Under the pieces are notes generated by a model. The model ran no database searches, was not told the DNA's origin, and saw nothing but the letters and a program-made list of their open reading frames with translations. Of a DNA stretch of 64,000 nt, positions 12,501 through 24,411 are shown in pieces. Each line of letters begins with the position of its first letter. Position 1 is the stretch's first letter. This DNA comes from Kuschelorhynchus macadamiae (lineage: Eukaryota; Arthropoda; Insecta; Coleoptera; Curculionidae). Both the position numbers and the translations under genes were made by a program. The stretch covers positions 1 through 64,000 of the forward strand of contig JAUTXW010004699.1 in NCBI GenBank assembly GCA_030620095.1, in the 5' to 3' direction.

Positions 12501-15500
12501 TAATTTGCTGATTATAAAGAGATAAAAAAAAATAGAAGCAAACTCCAAAACGCAGAGAACATAAAAAAAAGAACTATGGCTGTTGCACTTTCGTATTCAC
12601 AATAACAATAGGCGTGATAGTTCCAGATCTGTCTCGGGAGTATTAGTTTTTAGTAAAATAAGATAATGTGATAGCGCTATTGCTAGATGGTGACAGAAGT
12701 GATAGTAAAGGCTTAAATGTGATACTGCGTATCTTGGAGTATAGCATATTCTTTCTGGCGTATCTGGGTGATCTGGGGCGGATCTAGGATGATGTCAAGG
12801 ACGAGGAGGAGGTGAATGGGGTGCGAAAAAAAAATGAAATACGTTAACAATTGCAAAAAGTGAGCAATTCGTAGCTATTATTTGCTTGCCACATTTTTTT
12901 TATCCATAATGAGTGCTTTCTTTAATGATTTATACCATTGCTGAAATTGACATTAGGTTACGTTGTTGTTCGGCAATTTATTTTATTGCTTCATATTTAT
13001 TAAACTTAGCTATCTGAATGTACTAACATTATTGTTGAGTTAAAAAGTCCAAGGTACGTGTGTGGTCAAATTGTTTTTTGGATTGACTAGGTTTAGCCGG
13101 AACACGGCAACTAAGATTTTTCATTTTTTATATTACAAAACCCAGATTTTTTTATGTAAACCGAATCCTGTTAAAATGCTGCAGTATTTTTGGTTTGCCT
13201 GGGCCAGAGTGCGGCATTGCAGAGTGTTTTCTTTTTACAACAACACGTCCTTAAATATAATAACAGGCAACATGTACAGGGTGTCTGGTTATATTTAAAA
13301 CGGAGTCAGCAAGCTTAACTGTTAGAGATATCAAAAAATATTCTATACAAAAGTTTTATGTTTTTTTCTGAGTCGTCAAGATTTGCTGAAAAGTAAACAA
13401 ATGACAATTGGAAAGTAAAAAATTGCGCATCGACTTTGTTATTTTAAATGGAACACCCTGTATAATATTATTTCAGTAAATGGGCGTCTTCTTGTTGGTT
13501 ATAACAATACCAGGTTTGATACTTTTATCTTTAAAGATAACCGAGAAATTTGACAAAAACGCTGTCATAAGGGGCGATGTGTTAAAAAGAAAGAGAACAT
13601 ATACATAAGTAAAGTCATTACAAGGAAATTAAGACACTTCTCTTTATGTTGGTTTCTGTCAATTGTCTCGGTTGTCTTTAAAGATAAAGGTATCATTATC
13701 TGGAATTTTCATAATCAACAAGAAGATTCCCATTGATTGAAATAATGTTAAACAGGATGTTCCATTTAAAATAACAAAATTGATGACCAATTTTTTATTT
13801 CCAATTGTCATTTGTTTATTTTTTTTAACAAGTGATGGTCTAGAGAAAACCATAAACCTTTTGTATACAAAATGCTTATTAGCCTATAGGACCCTCTTAA
13901 AATAAATATAACCGGACACCCTCTAACGGGGGTTCTGTCTATATTTTGAAGGGGGTTTACAAGCTTTATTTAAAAAAATGTTAAATGAATTTTTTTTAAG
14001 GTTTTTTCTGAACCACCAAGACTTGCTTTGTGGACGTTGTAATTTTAAATGAAACCCCTTGCATAATACTGTTTCATTAAATGGGTCTCCTCTTGCTGAC
14101 TATAAGTACACCAGATTTGATACATTTATCTTTAAAAAACAACCAATGAAACTGACAAAAACCCGGCAATAATAAACAATGCGTTAGAAAGAGGGAAAGA
14201 CCCTAACGCATACACGTTCAATCTATATGAGTAAAGGGACCGATAATCATTGGTGACCGATTCCTGTTTGGACGGAAGTGTCGAATTTTGATCGAAAGTT
14301 GTTCTCATCAGCTAAGAGGTTTCAAAAAGTTAAGGGAGAGACTTTATTAATGAGTTAGCAAAAAACTTTAAATACAAAAGTTTTTGAGTTTTATCAGACA
14401 ATTTACCAAAAAAAAACAAACAAAAGACGATCGGAAAGTTAAACAATGAGCATCAGCTTCGTTATTTTAAATGGCTTATAAATATACTAGTTTTGATACC
14501 TTTATCTTTAAAGATACCCGAAAATTTTGAGAAAAACCCTGCCATTGACAATTGACTCTACTATGTAGTGGAGCGTACTCCGTATCCAACAAATTGCTTC
14601 TAATTGAAGAGTTTTTGACAATTTGATCGGGTGTTTTTTAAGTATTAAAACTGGTATATTTACAACCAGCAAGAAGAGACCCATGTATTGAAACAATATT
14701 ATACCGTATGTCTCATTCCGATCGCCTTTTGTGTGTTTTTTTTGTTAATTTTAACGATTCCGATAAAACCCAAACACATTTAAGGTTTCTTGAAAAGAAT
14801 TTGATTTACATAAAATGTGTTTAGAATATTCCAGTAATCTAAAAAGAAATATGTGTGAAAAAAGCATGCATTATTATTAAATTATTTGTTCTGAGGTCTT
14901 TAGTTGGCTAATAACTTAAATTTAGACGTAAGCGAAATGTCTGCATACATTACATTGGTGTTTTTATATTTCAATAAAACTTTATATTTGTCTAGCTTGT
15001 TTCCGACCCATGGGCATGAGAGTCTCTTTATGCTTTATGCTTTGGCTAGCCACGTCATTCAATTCATTTATTAATTTTATCTAATTTACTACCATGTCAC
15101 TATTATTTTTCATATTTTTTTTCTTGCCCAATGAATTTGTACTCTATATCTAATTTTAAATAAATCCTTATTCGTCAGCTTCAGCTCAGTTATACAATTT
15201 CTTCCAGTAAAATATTCCACCCGTGAATTATAAAGAGGGAGTGACAGAAACATGGAAAGAAAACTGGGATGCCTTGTTGGTTCTATTATTTCGAATTTTG
15301 AAAGCATTTTAAAAATTTAATTGTTAGATATTTAAGAGCTATGCTCATACTTTAGATACTAATTATGCATGTTTATTCACAAATATATTTAACCAGATCT
15401 GAATTATATTTGACGCTATCTAAAATACAACTAAGTAGTTCGAATAACATTATTTATTCTCAAATTCATTTGACGACTCTGAGTTGCAAACAACTTTTTC

Positions 15501-18500
15501 TTTTTTGCTTCTGATCCTTATATTGCTGAAGAATTGTTTAAATCTATAGTTAAACATCTAATTTTCTGCGGCTAGACAGTGATATTTATCAGTAGCAATC
15601 ATGTTATATTTCAGACTATTCTTACCAGATAAAAAACAGGAGCATATATCCCCAATGCTCCAAAGCCGCACGCCAACATTATTACTCTAAGACCTCTGCT
15701 CTTTAAAGGACTGAAATCAAACATTGGAGCTTTCTTGACTTTTGAATGGGTTTTCTTTTCTTTCATTTTTCTTCTTTGGTTTTTTAAATGGGTGATAGCC
15801 CGTCTTTGGGGATGATATAGATTGGCCGATCTGTAGACTATCGGCAGAAAAAACGCTAAAGCTAAAAGGCCGGTGACTGCTTGTAGTCCTAGTCTCCATC
15901 CTAACTTCCTGAAACAAATAATAGCGATTTTGATTAAACGATTTTCATACTATGTTGTTAATACAGAAGTAATTAGTAAAAAAAAACAAAACCAAACCCA
16001 ACCGCTTTGTATATTAATATAAGAAAAAAAAACCACAAATATCCGGAGCAGAAGATAAAAATAAAACTGGAGTACACGACAAGGATCTAAAGTGGCGACG
16101 AAAGGAGAGAGGTATGTCAAAAGCAGGACGTTTCCTTGGAAATGGATGTCTATAGCGAATTGCGAATGAACAATGTATCTCTTGCATAGTTACTCGCATT
16201 CTTTTCATAGACTCAGATTTGTGTACTAAACTTTACTTCTGGACCTCCCCTGGACTCCCCGTATAGGTATCTCCGATGTCATGTTTGAAATTAGTAAACT
16301 ATTTATTATTTTTATTATAATAACATTACACATGAAGTTCGGCATGCAATATATGTTAGAACTTACAAAAATTGAACGAGGTCCATGATTATTCTACTTT
16401 CCGATCTTAATCCCTTTTTACCGCCCTAAAAGCGTTTAAGGAGATATTTGCAAATATCTGGACTGCTGTCGAGTTAAGAAGTTTTTCTTGAAATATTGTT
16501 TATTCTGACGTCTTGGTGACGACACATTTTGAAAAAGTGACACATTTCTTTAAAAACGAAAAATGTTTGTATTTTACCAATTTCCTGACCTTAGAAAAAA
16601 TATATAAATTTATGTTTTGTAGCAAAAACATGGAGTTTCGACCTGCCCAATCGTTTTTGTCCTAACATGTACCGATACGCAAATACAAAGACTCAAAATC
16701 AAGCAAAAAAATTCGTGCATGATACATTTCAAAAATTTTGTTCCTAAAGGCAACACTCACTTCGGTGTATTTACCTTTTTCCCTCAAGATCGACCGTTTA
16801 GATGATACAAGACTGAATGTGAAATAATTGCTTATGGGACACGTTATGCACTCTGTTAGCATAATATGTATATATGAGGTTCTCAAACTCAGTGGTCTGC
16901 CCCTCAAACAATAAATTTTATCATCTAAAATTGGTAACGGTATTTTTTTGAGAAATTTTGTATTTAGGCAAAGTATTTTATCGTCGAATTATTTAGTCTC
17001 GAACCATTTTCCAAGCAAAATTTTGCAAAAAAAACACCTATCCTAATTTTACCTGGTAAATCTTAAAGGTTTCGGGATATAATCTATATATTGCCTATAC
17101 ATTGCCTCTTTTTCTTTTCTTTTGTTGCACTTTTTAGCTTAAAATATATCCAGCCCGAATATTGAGCTCAGGCCCTTTGAGAATCATGGAACCTGGTGGC
17201 CGCCAAGTCCGCCAGCCCTTTAATCCGCCTATCTGGTTAGAAGTCAGTTTCGATTAAACTAATCCGATCACAGCACTGTAAATTATTGAAATTTTGCCGT
17301 AAATGACGGAAATTATTTCGAAACGCAACACCGGTCGGAGTCAGAGCCCCGAAGTAAATTGCACCATTTTTCTGTGGCGAATTAGTGTTCTGGGCATGAT
17401 TTCCTCTTATTCCGCGTCCGGAGGATTCTGTTTTAGCAAAGACAGATACTCCTTATAAATGATCCATTCAATGGTAAATAAAACACCTCCTAAATGGATC
17501 TCAACTTTGCTTCTGTATAGCAGGGATCCATCGAGAGATGTCCTCGTAGCTCGGCACAATTTCACGGCCAGTATTGCCAAATGTAGCAGTCTCGTATCTC
17601 TGAATTAAATTACGCATACAACTATTTCTAAATAAACAGACTTAACTGACACTTTCGGCAACTCCGCAGCTAATTTATTACTCGCGAGGTAATATTATTA
17701 ATATATAGATTAAACGGCCACATGCAAGATTAAAAATGCTGAATTTATTGTGTATCTGATGGATCATCTATGCGAAGTATAATCGATAAGTAAATAAAAT
17801 TTCTATTAAATGTAACTATAAGCATTTAATTTAAAATTCCTGTCTACTTGATGTTTGATAAAACTATAAACATAAACTGGTGCTGGTTACACTTAACTTG
17901 TGGCATTAATATTTAAACCCTCGTCAGTTTATCGAATTTTCCATTCACACGCTACAGTTCCACGTCTTGAATTCAGAAATTGTTTTATATTATATTGTCT
18001 TGCAATATATTTTTCTACAATAGTATAAAATGATTGACAATTAACCAGTTTTTCGTTTATTTTGAGTGATATATAAAAAAAAGAAACAACTTATTTAGTT
18101 TAACGTCCATTATTCTATAGAGTTAAACGTCTCACGGTACAAAATAAATGACAGTTAACAAGTTTTCCGTGTACCTTACATAATGGTACAAATCTAGAAA
18201 CCAAATATACTTTCTTGTTTTTTTGAGTGATAAAAAGAAATAAAAACAACATATTAATTTAACGTCGATTATTCTTTACGCACACTACAGATATTTTAAC
18301 AGTCTCTTATATTTTAGAATTTAAAACATGGTACTGTATTTATTTTCATTAGTATTTTTTACGAAACATATTCTAAGTTCTCAAAACGTAACAGTAAACT
18401 TAAATGCCTCAAGATATCGTAATGTGTACATTAATTAAAGTCCTATTGAATGATTATAAAAATATTTCATAAAATCTTACATAAAAACAAAGAAGATATA

Positions 18501-21500
18501 TCATTTTAAGATACTTAACCCTTTTTAAAAAATAATGAGTTCCCGAGTAACACATTAAGATATGAAAGAACTTGAATTTGTATTAAATATGCCTCAAACT
18601 CTAACTCGCTTTATTTTGACAAGACGCAAGTTATGTTTGGCTCTTGTGTAATTTAGAATATGGCAATTGAAGTAACCCGTTATGTTTTAAAATAAAAAAA
18701 ACTTAACTAATGTTACAAAAGATTGTGTTTTGGATAAGTACTATGTTCACTAGTTAAAAAACTATATACTTTTACACAGATTTTTGTTTTGTTTTAGTTA
18801 CGTAACATCGATATTTCAAAAGGGATTTACCAAGAAGTTTATCTACATTCAGTTGGAGTGCTTAAGTATCTTAAACTGATATATCTTCTTTGTTTTTATG
18901 TAAGATTTTATGAAATATTTTTATAAGCATTCAATAAGACTATACCATATAAATTAATCCTAAAGAGCAACAAGTTTATACAGTTTATTGTCTTTAAGTT
19001 CGGAGTTATTATACCCTCTCAGAAATAGTTTTTATATATTCAATAGGTATAAGTACATACCTGTGATAGCTTGCCTTCAAGAGTACAAAACTGTAGATTC
19101 CCTGGGGTTGAATATTTTAAACAAAATCTCAACCTATTCCCCAAGAAAGTGTTTTTTTTTATAAACCTGCAGTCGATAAACCAAACAACCTTTTATGTAT
19201 GTTGCAAGTATTATAATTTTGGTTAAAAAATGCTACCCAAATGAAGGCTTCTATTTTGAATACTCCTGTAGGTATGTATTTTCTGCACAATTGTATAACA
19301 TTAATGCACACTTTTATAATAGCGATTTTTATCGTGTGTATCCTATAATTTGTCGGCATGTCAAAATCCTCAACAATACGAATGTTTCCGAAATTGTTAC
19401 TTATACCCGTCTTTGTCTAATTTAGTCTCATTTTTCGACTGTCCTCTTTTTGTATTACCAATCTTTAGGTTATACCACGCCACTTTCCTGAATTATTTTA
19501 TTTCACCTCAATTGCTCAACCTGTTCGAAAAAACATATTACGCGAGCGAAATCAGAGTGTCAGGTCGGTTTTACCGCATGATTACACGCGAGTAGAATAC
19601 GTGAATTATTAATATTGCCTATTTTCATTTTTCTGTTATTGAAGAACTGTCGGCTGCCAAGTCCTCCAGCGATTTAATTCTCGAGAAGTTAGCTTCGATG
19701 AAACTAATTCGACCAGTGCAGCATGTTAAGCTATTGTGAATGATCGAAATTTTGCCGCAAATGACGGAAATCATTTTGAAATGCAACGCCAACCGGAGGC
19801 AAAGTCTCGAACCGAGTTGCATCATTGATCTGTGGCGAATTAGTCTTCTGCGGATGATAATTTCCTTTTATTCCGCGTCCGGAGGGGTCTGTTTTTGTAA
19901 CGAGTAGCAACTTTAGTGTTCAGGCTGATTATATTCCTGTTTATTTAATGAGACCGACGCTTTTAAATGTATCAGAGTCGGGATGTCGAAAACTGGTGCG
20001 GCAAACGTAAGCGTTTATCCGCCAACACTGTTACAGGGGAGGTTTTGGTAAACGGCTTTTTATATTTTTCAGTGACATTCAAGGGCAATGAAACAGTTAA
20101 AATACTACTACTTCAACATTATCCATCTACCATCTTGTTCTTTATGTAAAATAATACCAGTTATACTATTATCAAATTAGCATCAAAGTCATAAAAGCAC
20201 CTACTCTAGATATTTGAGCCATCATCTCCCATTAGTATTACTGTTTTCTATAAAACAGCACCTAGGCTACATTGGTACCCTTATAAATTTCGTATGTGAG
20301 ACACGCCCAAGTAGCAAAATTTAGTCGCCAACTTCACTCATGGCTGTAATTTCTCTCTTTACAACATTGACAGCGCTTCAGAAAAAGTCCACCATTTGAC
20401 ATTGTAAGACTCTTCTAGTTTGTTTAATGTTTGTTTTAGGAATTAGTTACGGGAGTTGTATTCGGACGTCCAACGGACGTCAAACCTGAGTCAAAATTCA
20501 GTTATAGAGTCAACGTCTGTAATAGTTTAAACTACTGGAATCCAATTCTAGCAAGGGAGGACAAAGCTGAGGCAACCCCAACGTTATTTTTGCCTATTTA
20601 TTACTTTTTGCCAATATGGTTAACCGTCCGATAACGTAGATCTTTGATGGAAGTGTAAATAAAGACCAACTGCCAATTAGCCTACTACAAGCGCTAATGG
20701 TTAGAAATCATAAGTGACAGTCCGGGAATGCGATGGTGAATGGCCAATGCTAGTTGGATATGTGTAGTGCTTTCCATGTTGTTTATTTTGAAAATGCAAA
20801 TTGAAATGGAAGCAGCTATCTGTTCCCGCACTGTCATTGCTCTACATCAACAAGTTTTAGAAAAATCGTGAGCAGATTTTTAAAACATACTTTCGTCGCA
20901 TCAAGAGTCCTAATTTTCCATTCTAGTCTTTGCATCGTTAAGCCATCATCGCTATTTATTTATACCTCAGAATTTATGTAGAATTCTACATTATAACTAA
21001 TTTTTAATAACGTTCAAAATATTTTTTTTAAACCTTTAACACCATTGCCAAAATGTGGTATAGTTTATTAAAGTCTTTAATTATCTTAATCTAATCGCAC
21101 AAAAGAGAGGGCACATGTTGAGTATTGCCGAGTCGCTTAACTGTAGTCGTTTAGTGCAAGTTACTGATACGGAGTAATAAAAAAACTGTGCATTTTTGAT
21201 TTTGATAAATTCTTCCATTTATTCAATATAAAGTTCTAAAATGCAAAAATTTGCCAGAATTTCACGCATCTTGGGCAGCTATACTCTTGTCCTACTAACT
21301 TTTACCTAGGGCACCGTCATGGTTGTGTGAAATTGAACAACTATAACTTGTATCGACTTCAAAATATTTTACAATGCTTATCATCATCAAACTCGATTAC
21401 CACTCAAAATAAAACAAACATTTGGTTGCCATATTCTAGAATAAACGCCTCAGTTCTTGATCTGCAGAAACAGCTATTTCTTTAGCAGCTTTTTCAAATG

Positions 21501-24363
21501 AATCAGTTGTGTGGATTACGTATGGGTCTATCGAAGATTAACGTCAAAGGAATGATATGGTTCTTTATTTGTAGAATAAACATTTTTCAAATTGCCATGA
21601 ATGATGGAAATTCCAAGTTTTAGGACTTCCTACTGTTGGTTTTATACCATCAAATTTGGAATGTTATATTTGCTAGAACTACCTCACCTAGGTAAAAAGC
21701 CAAAGAAGGCAAACAAGACATAACCTTCATCGTCTCCGCTGATATAGTGCACCCGACCCCGTTTAAGTTACCCTTTTGTATTAGAGTAGCTTGTAGCATA
21801 TTGGTCCTTCGATGCTAGGCGATAACTCCACAGGTAATTATTGGTCTTACTACACTATACTATCTGCAAATCCGTATTAGATACGAAAAAAGTTTAATGC
21901 AAAGGTTTGTTTAAATTTAAAGTTCTTTTAAAATATAATGTTTCCATGTAGCCAGAGTGTTCCAATTTTGCTAGGACATCAACTATAAAATTTTAAATGG
22001 GACACCCTGCACTATAAAAAATAGCAAAAATCCAAAATTGGGCGTTTGGGTGGTAATTTCCAGTTTATAGAGCATCAATGCATATACAGAATATAACATT
22101 TTTACTAGGAAATTAATCTTGCACATTCTTAAAGTAAACAACGTCGATTTTTTTTTTAAATAGAACCTATGTTTTATACCTAAATTCAATGGTTACAGGG
22201 AAAATCGCAATTTAACTGAACATCTCAATTATTTCTTGAATATTGTAAAGCTTCATACTGGAAAAAAAAACTATAGGAGGCCATGGAATGGATACTATAA
22301 CTATTTGTTTTAAATTTGGCAGTTTTTCAATTTATTTGTGTTTTAAGTGGTTGTTGTTTTATTGAAATTGTTTAAATTTATAAAAAAACGTTTCCTTGTA
22401 TCTCGATACAAGAACACGTAATCACCGATATATTACGTTCCCTATTTTAAAAAATGGCTGAATATTTAAGTCAAGAGCGACTAAATTTGTATAACTGTTA
22501 CATTGAAAATAATAACAATCATTTGCATTAAAAGAGTATTGCCGAATATTTCCCATGGCAAGGATATCAAACAAGAAAATTTTTGACAAAATTTGGAGTG
22601 ATTAATCAACTCATGGAGTTTCGAAATATAGAAAAATGGAAAAAGCCCATTCAGTCTCTGAAGGTTTTCAAATGGAGGTTTTATTATATTTCATTGAAAA
22701 TGTACCAACTCTTTAAGAGATGCACACAGGGATTTGAATTTTTCCATGATCAGCATACATCGCATATTAAAAGAAAACAAAATATCCCCATATAAGTTTC
22801 TTCCAGTTCAATTTTTCAGTGAAGCTGATTATCAGATGAGACCGGATTTTCGTATACAAATGTTGGACCAGTATTTTGAGAAAATGGTTTTAAATAAAAT
22901 CCTTTGGACATATGAGGCGATATTTTCCACTGTGGGAATTCATAACAAAAAAAAATACTCACTACTGTTGAGACAAGTAAACATTTCGTAAAGTAAGAAG
23001 ATAATGCTCCATACTACATTGTGGAGAACATATAAAAGCATTGTTAAACGAGCAATTTAATTTAAGTACATATAGTAACGGTAAGAAGATGAGATTATTT
23101 TTTATTGAACACTTTAATATAGAGTGTATAAAAACGAAACAATTAGAGAACAAATTGCGGGGTAAACTTATTTTGTAATTGATACCATCATATCTACCGG
23201 CATAATTCTAGCTCATATGCATGATTGGAAAAAATATGTTGAATAACAATGAAATTATTACAGTGAGATATTATAACCCCATAAAGATACTATGAGAACA
23301 TGCGGGGTTTGTAATTGCTAGTAATGTTTAAAAATATTAAATTCATTGCATTCATTTTTTTGGGAAGCCGTGCGATACCAATTATTTTATTGGCGAAAAG
23401 ACGGCCTCCAAAGGTATGAAATCCATGATGTCGGCTTTTTAGGCCTAAGTGTTAATAAAAAACAAAAGTATTAACGTCCGTAGATACATAAATACAAAAA
23501 AAGAAATTCATGGCCATTCGGACAAAATATTCTGCCTGTAGTAAGCTTATTCAAATATAGGGTCCAAAAATAATAGATCATTATACTGATAAGCCTTTAA
23601 GTGCTTTCCATCATCTCTACCGGCATAATTGAGGACGTTTCGCCCTATATGGGGCTCATCAGGTCAATGCAGCCGTGTGATAGAGATGATGGAAAACACG
23701 GTATGTTGAATATAAACGATGAAAATTGGCATTGGCCTGATGAGCCCCATATAGAGCAAAACGTAGTCAATTATGCCGGTAGAGATGATAGAAAGCACTT
23801 AAAGGCTTGTCAGTATAATGGTCCATTATTTTTGGACCCTATACTTGAATAAGCTTACTACAGGCAGAATATTTTGTCCGAATGTCCTGTTAATTTCTTT
23901 CTTATTTATGTATCTACGGACTTTAATACTTTTGGTTTTTAAAGCAAAACATTCGTGAAGAAATTATTAGTCTTAATAATAGTGACGTCGTCTGGAATGC
24001 TCTGTCAAACATTTAAGTGCGATATACACTGTGTATAGCTGAAAACGGACAGTATGTAGAAAATCAATTATATAGTAATTTGTTTTAAATTTGTCCTGTT
24101 TTTCTATTTCCATGTAATCTGTTTTTATATGTTGTTTATATATGTATTAATAATTTTCAATAATGGTTTTAAATGTAAAATTTAGCAATAATTAAATATA
24201 GAATAAAATTAGGATTATAGTTTCGCAAATAGAAATATCCATTCCATGGCCTCCTATAGTTTTTTTTGAGTATGGTGCAGGTGCATCACAATATTCAAGA
24301 AATAATTGAAATTTTTTGTTCAATTGCGATTTTCCCTGTAACCATCGAATTTAGGTACAGAAC

Positions 24364-24411
<48 letters not shown>

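Larger units (their letters stand above)
7856..15625 (-). other. transporter intron (7.8 kb)
   Basis: Holds the foldback repeats at 8345-9345 and 13278-14790, a TA microsatellite at 9500 and a short dispersed repeat at 10370. A GC-rich patch near 11510-11560 resembles a transposon end. I see no gene in the remainder. Confidence 0.7.
23455..23942. mobile_element. small inverted element with two hammerhead motifs (Penelope-like terminal repeat?)
   Basis: The left arm (about 23455-23672, minus) and right arm (about 23727-23942, plus) are inverted copies of one sequence that runs hammerhead motif, CCGGTAGAGATGAT, AAAGCACTTAAAGGCTT, ATTATTTTTGGACCCTATA, AAGCTTACTACAGGCAGAAT, TGTCCGAATG. Head-to-head hammerhead-bearing repeats without a reverse transcriptase fit a Penelope-like terminal repeat or a retrozyme-like derivative. 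It interrupts the transposase relic. The class is inferred from the ribozyme alone. Confidence 0.6.
22453..24070 (+). pseudogene. DUF4817/Tc1-mariner-like transposase relic
   Basis: From 22453 the frame reads MAEYLSQERLNLYNCYIENN, hits a stop, and resumes with PWQGYQTRKFLTKFGVINQL. After a frame change near 22730 it reads HRILKENKISPYKFLPVQFF and RPDFRIQMLDQYF, the block known from insect transposases that join a DUF4817-type helix-turn-helix to a DDE_3 domain. After the inserted element, 23944-24060 gives KQNIREEIISL, VVWNALSNI and CIAENGQYVENQL, matching their C-terminus. The DDE catalytic core between is not readable. Non-functional. Confidence 0.55.
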
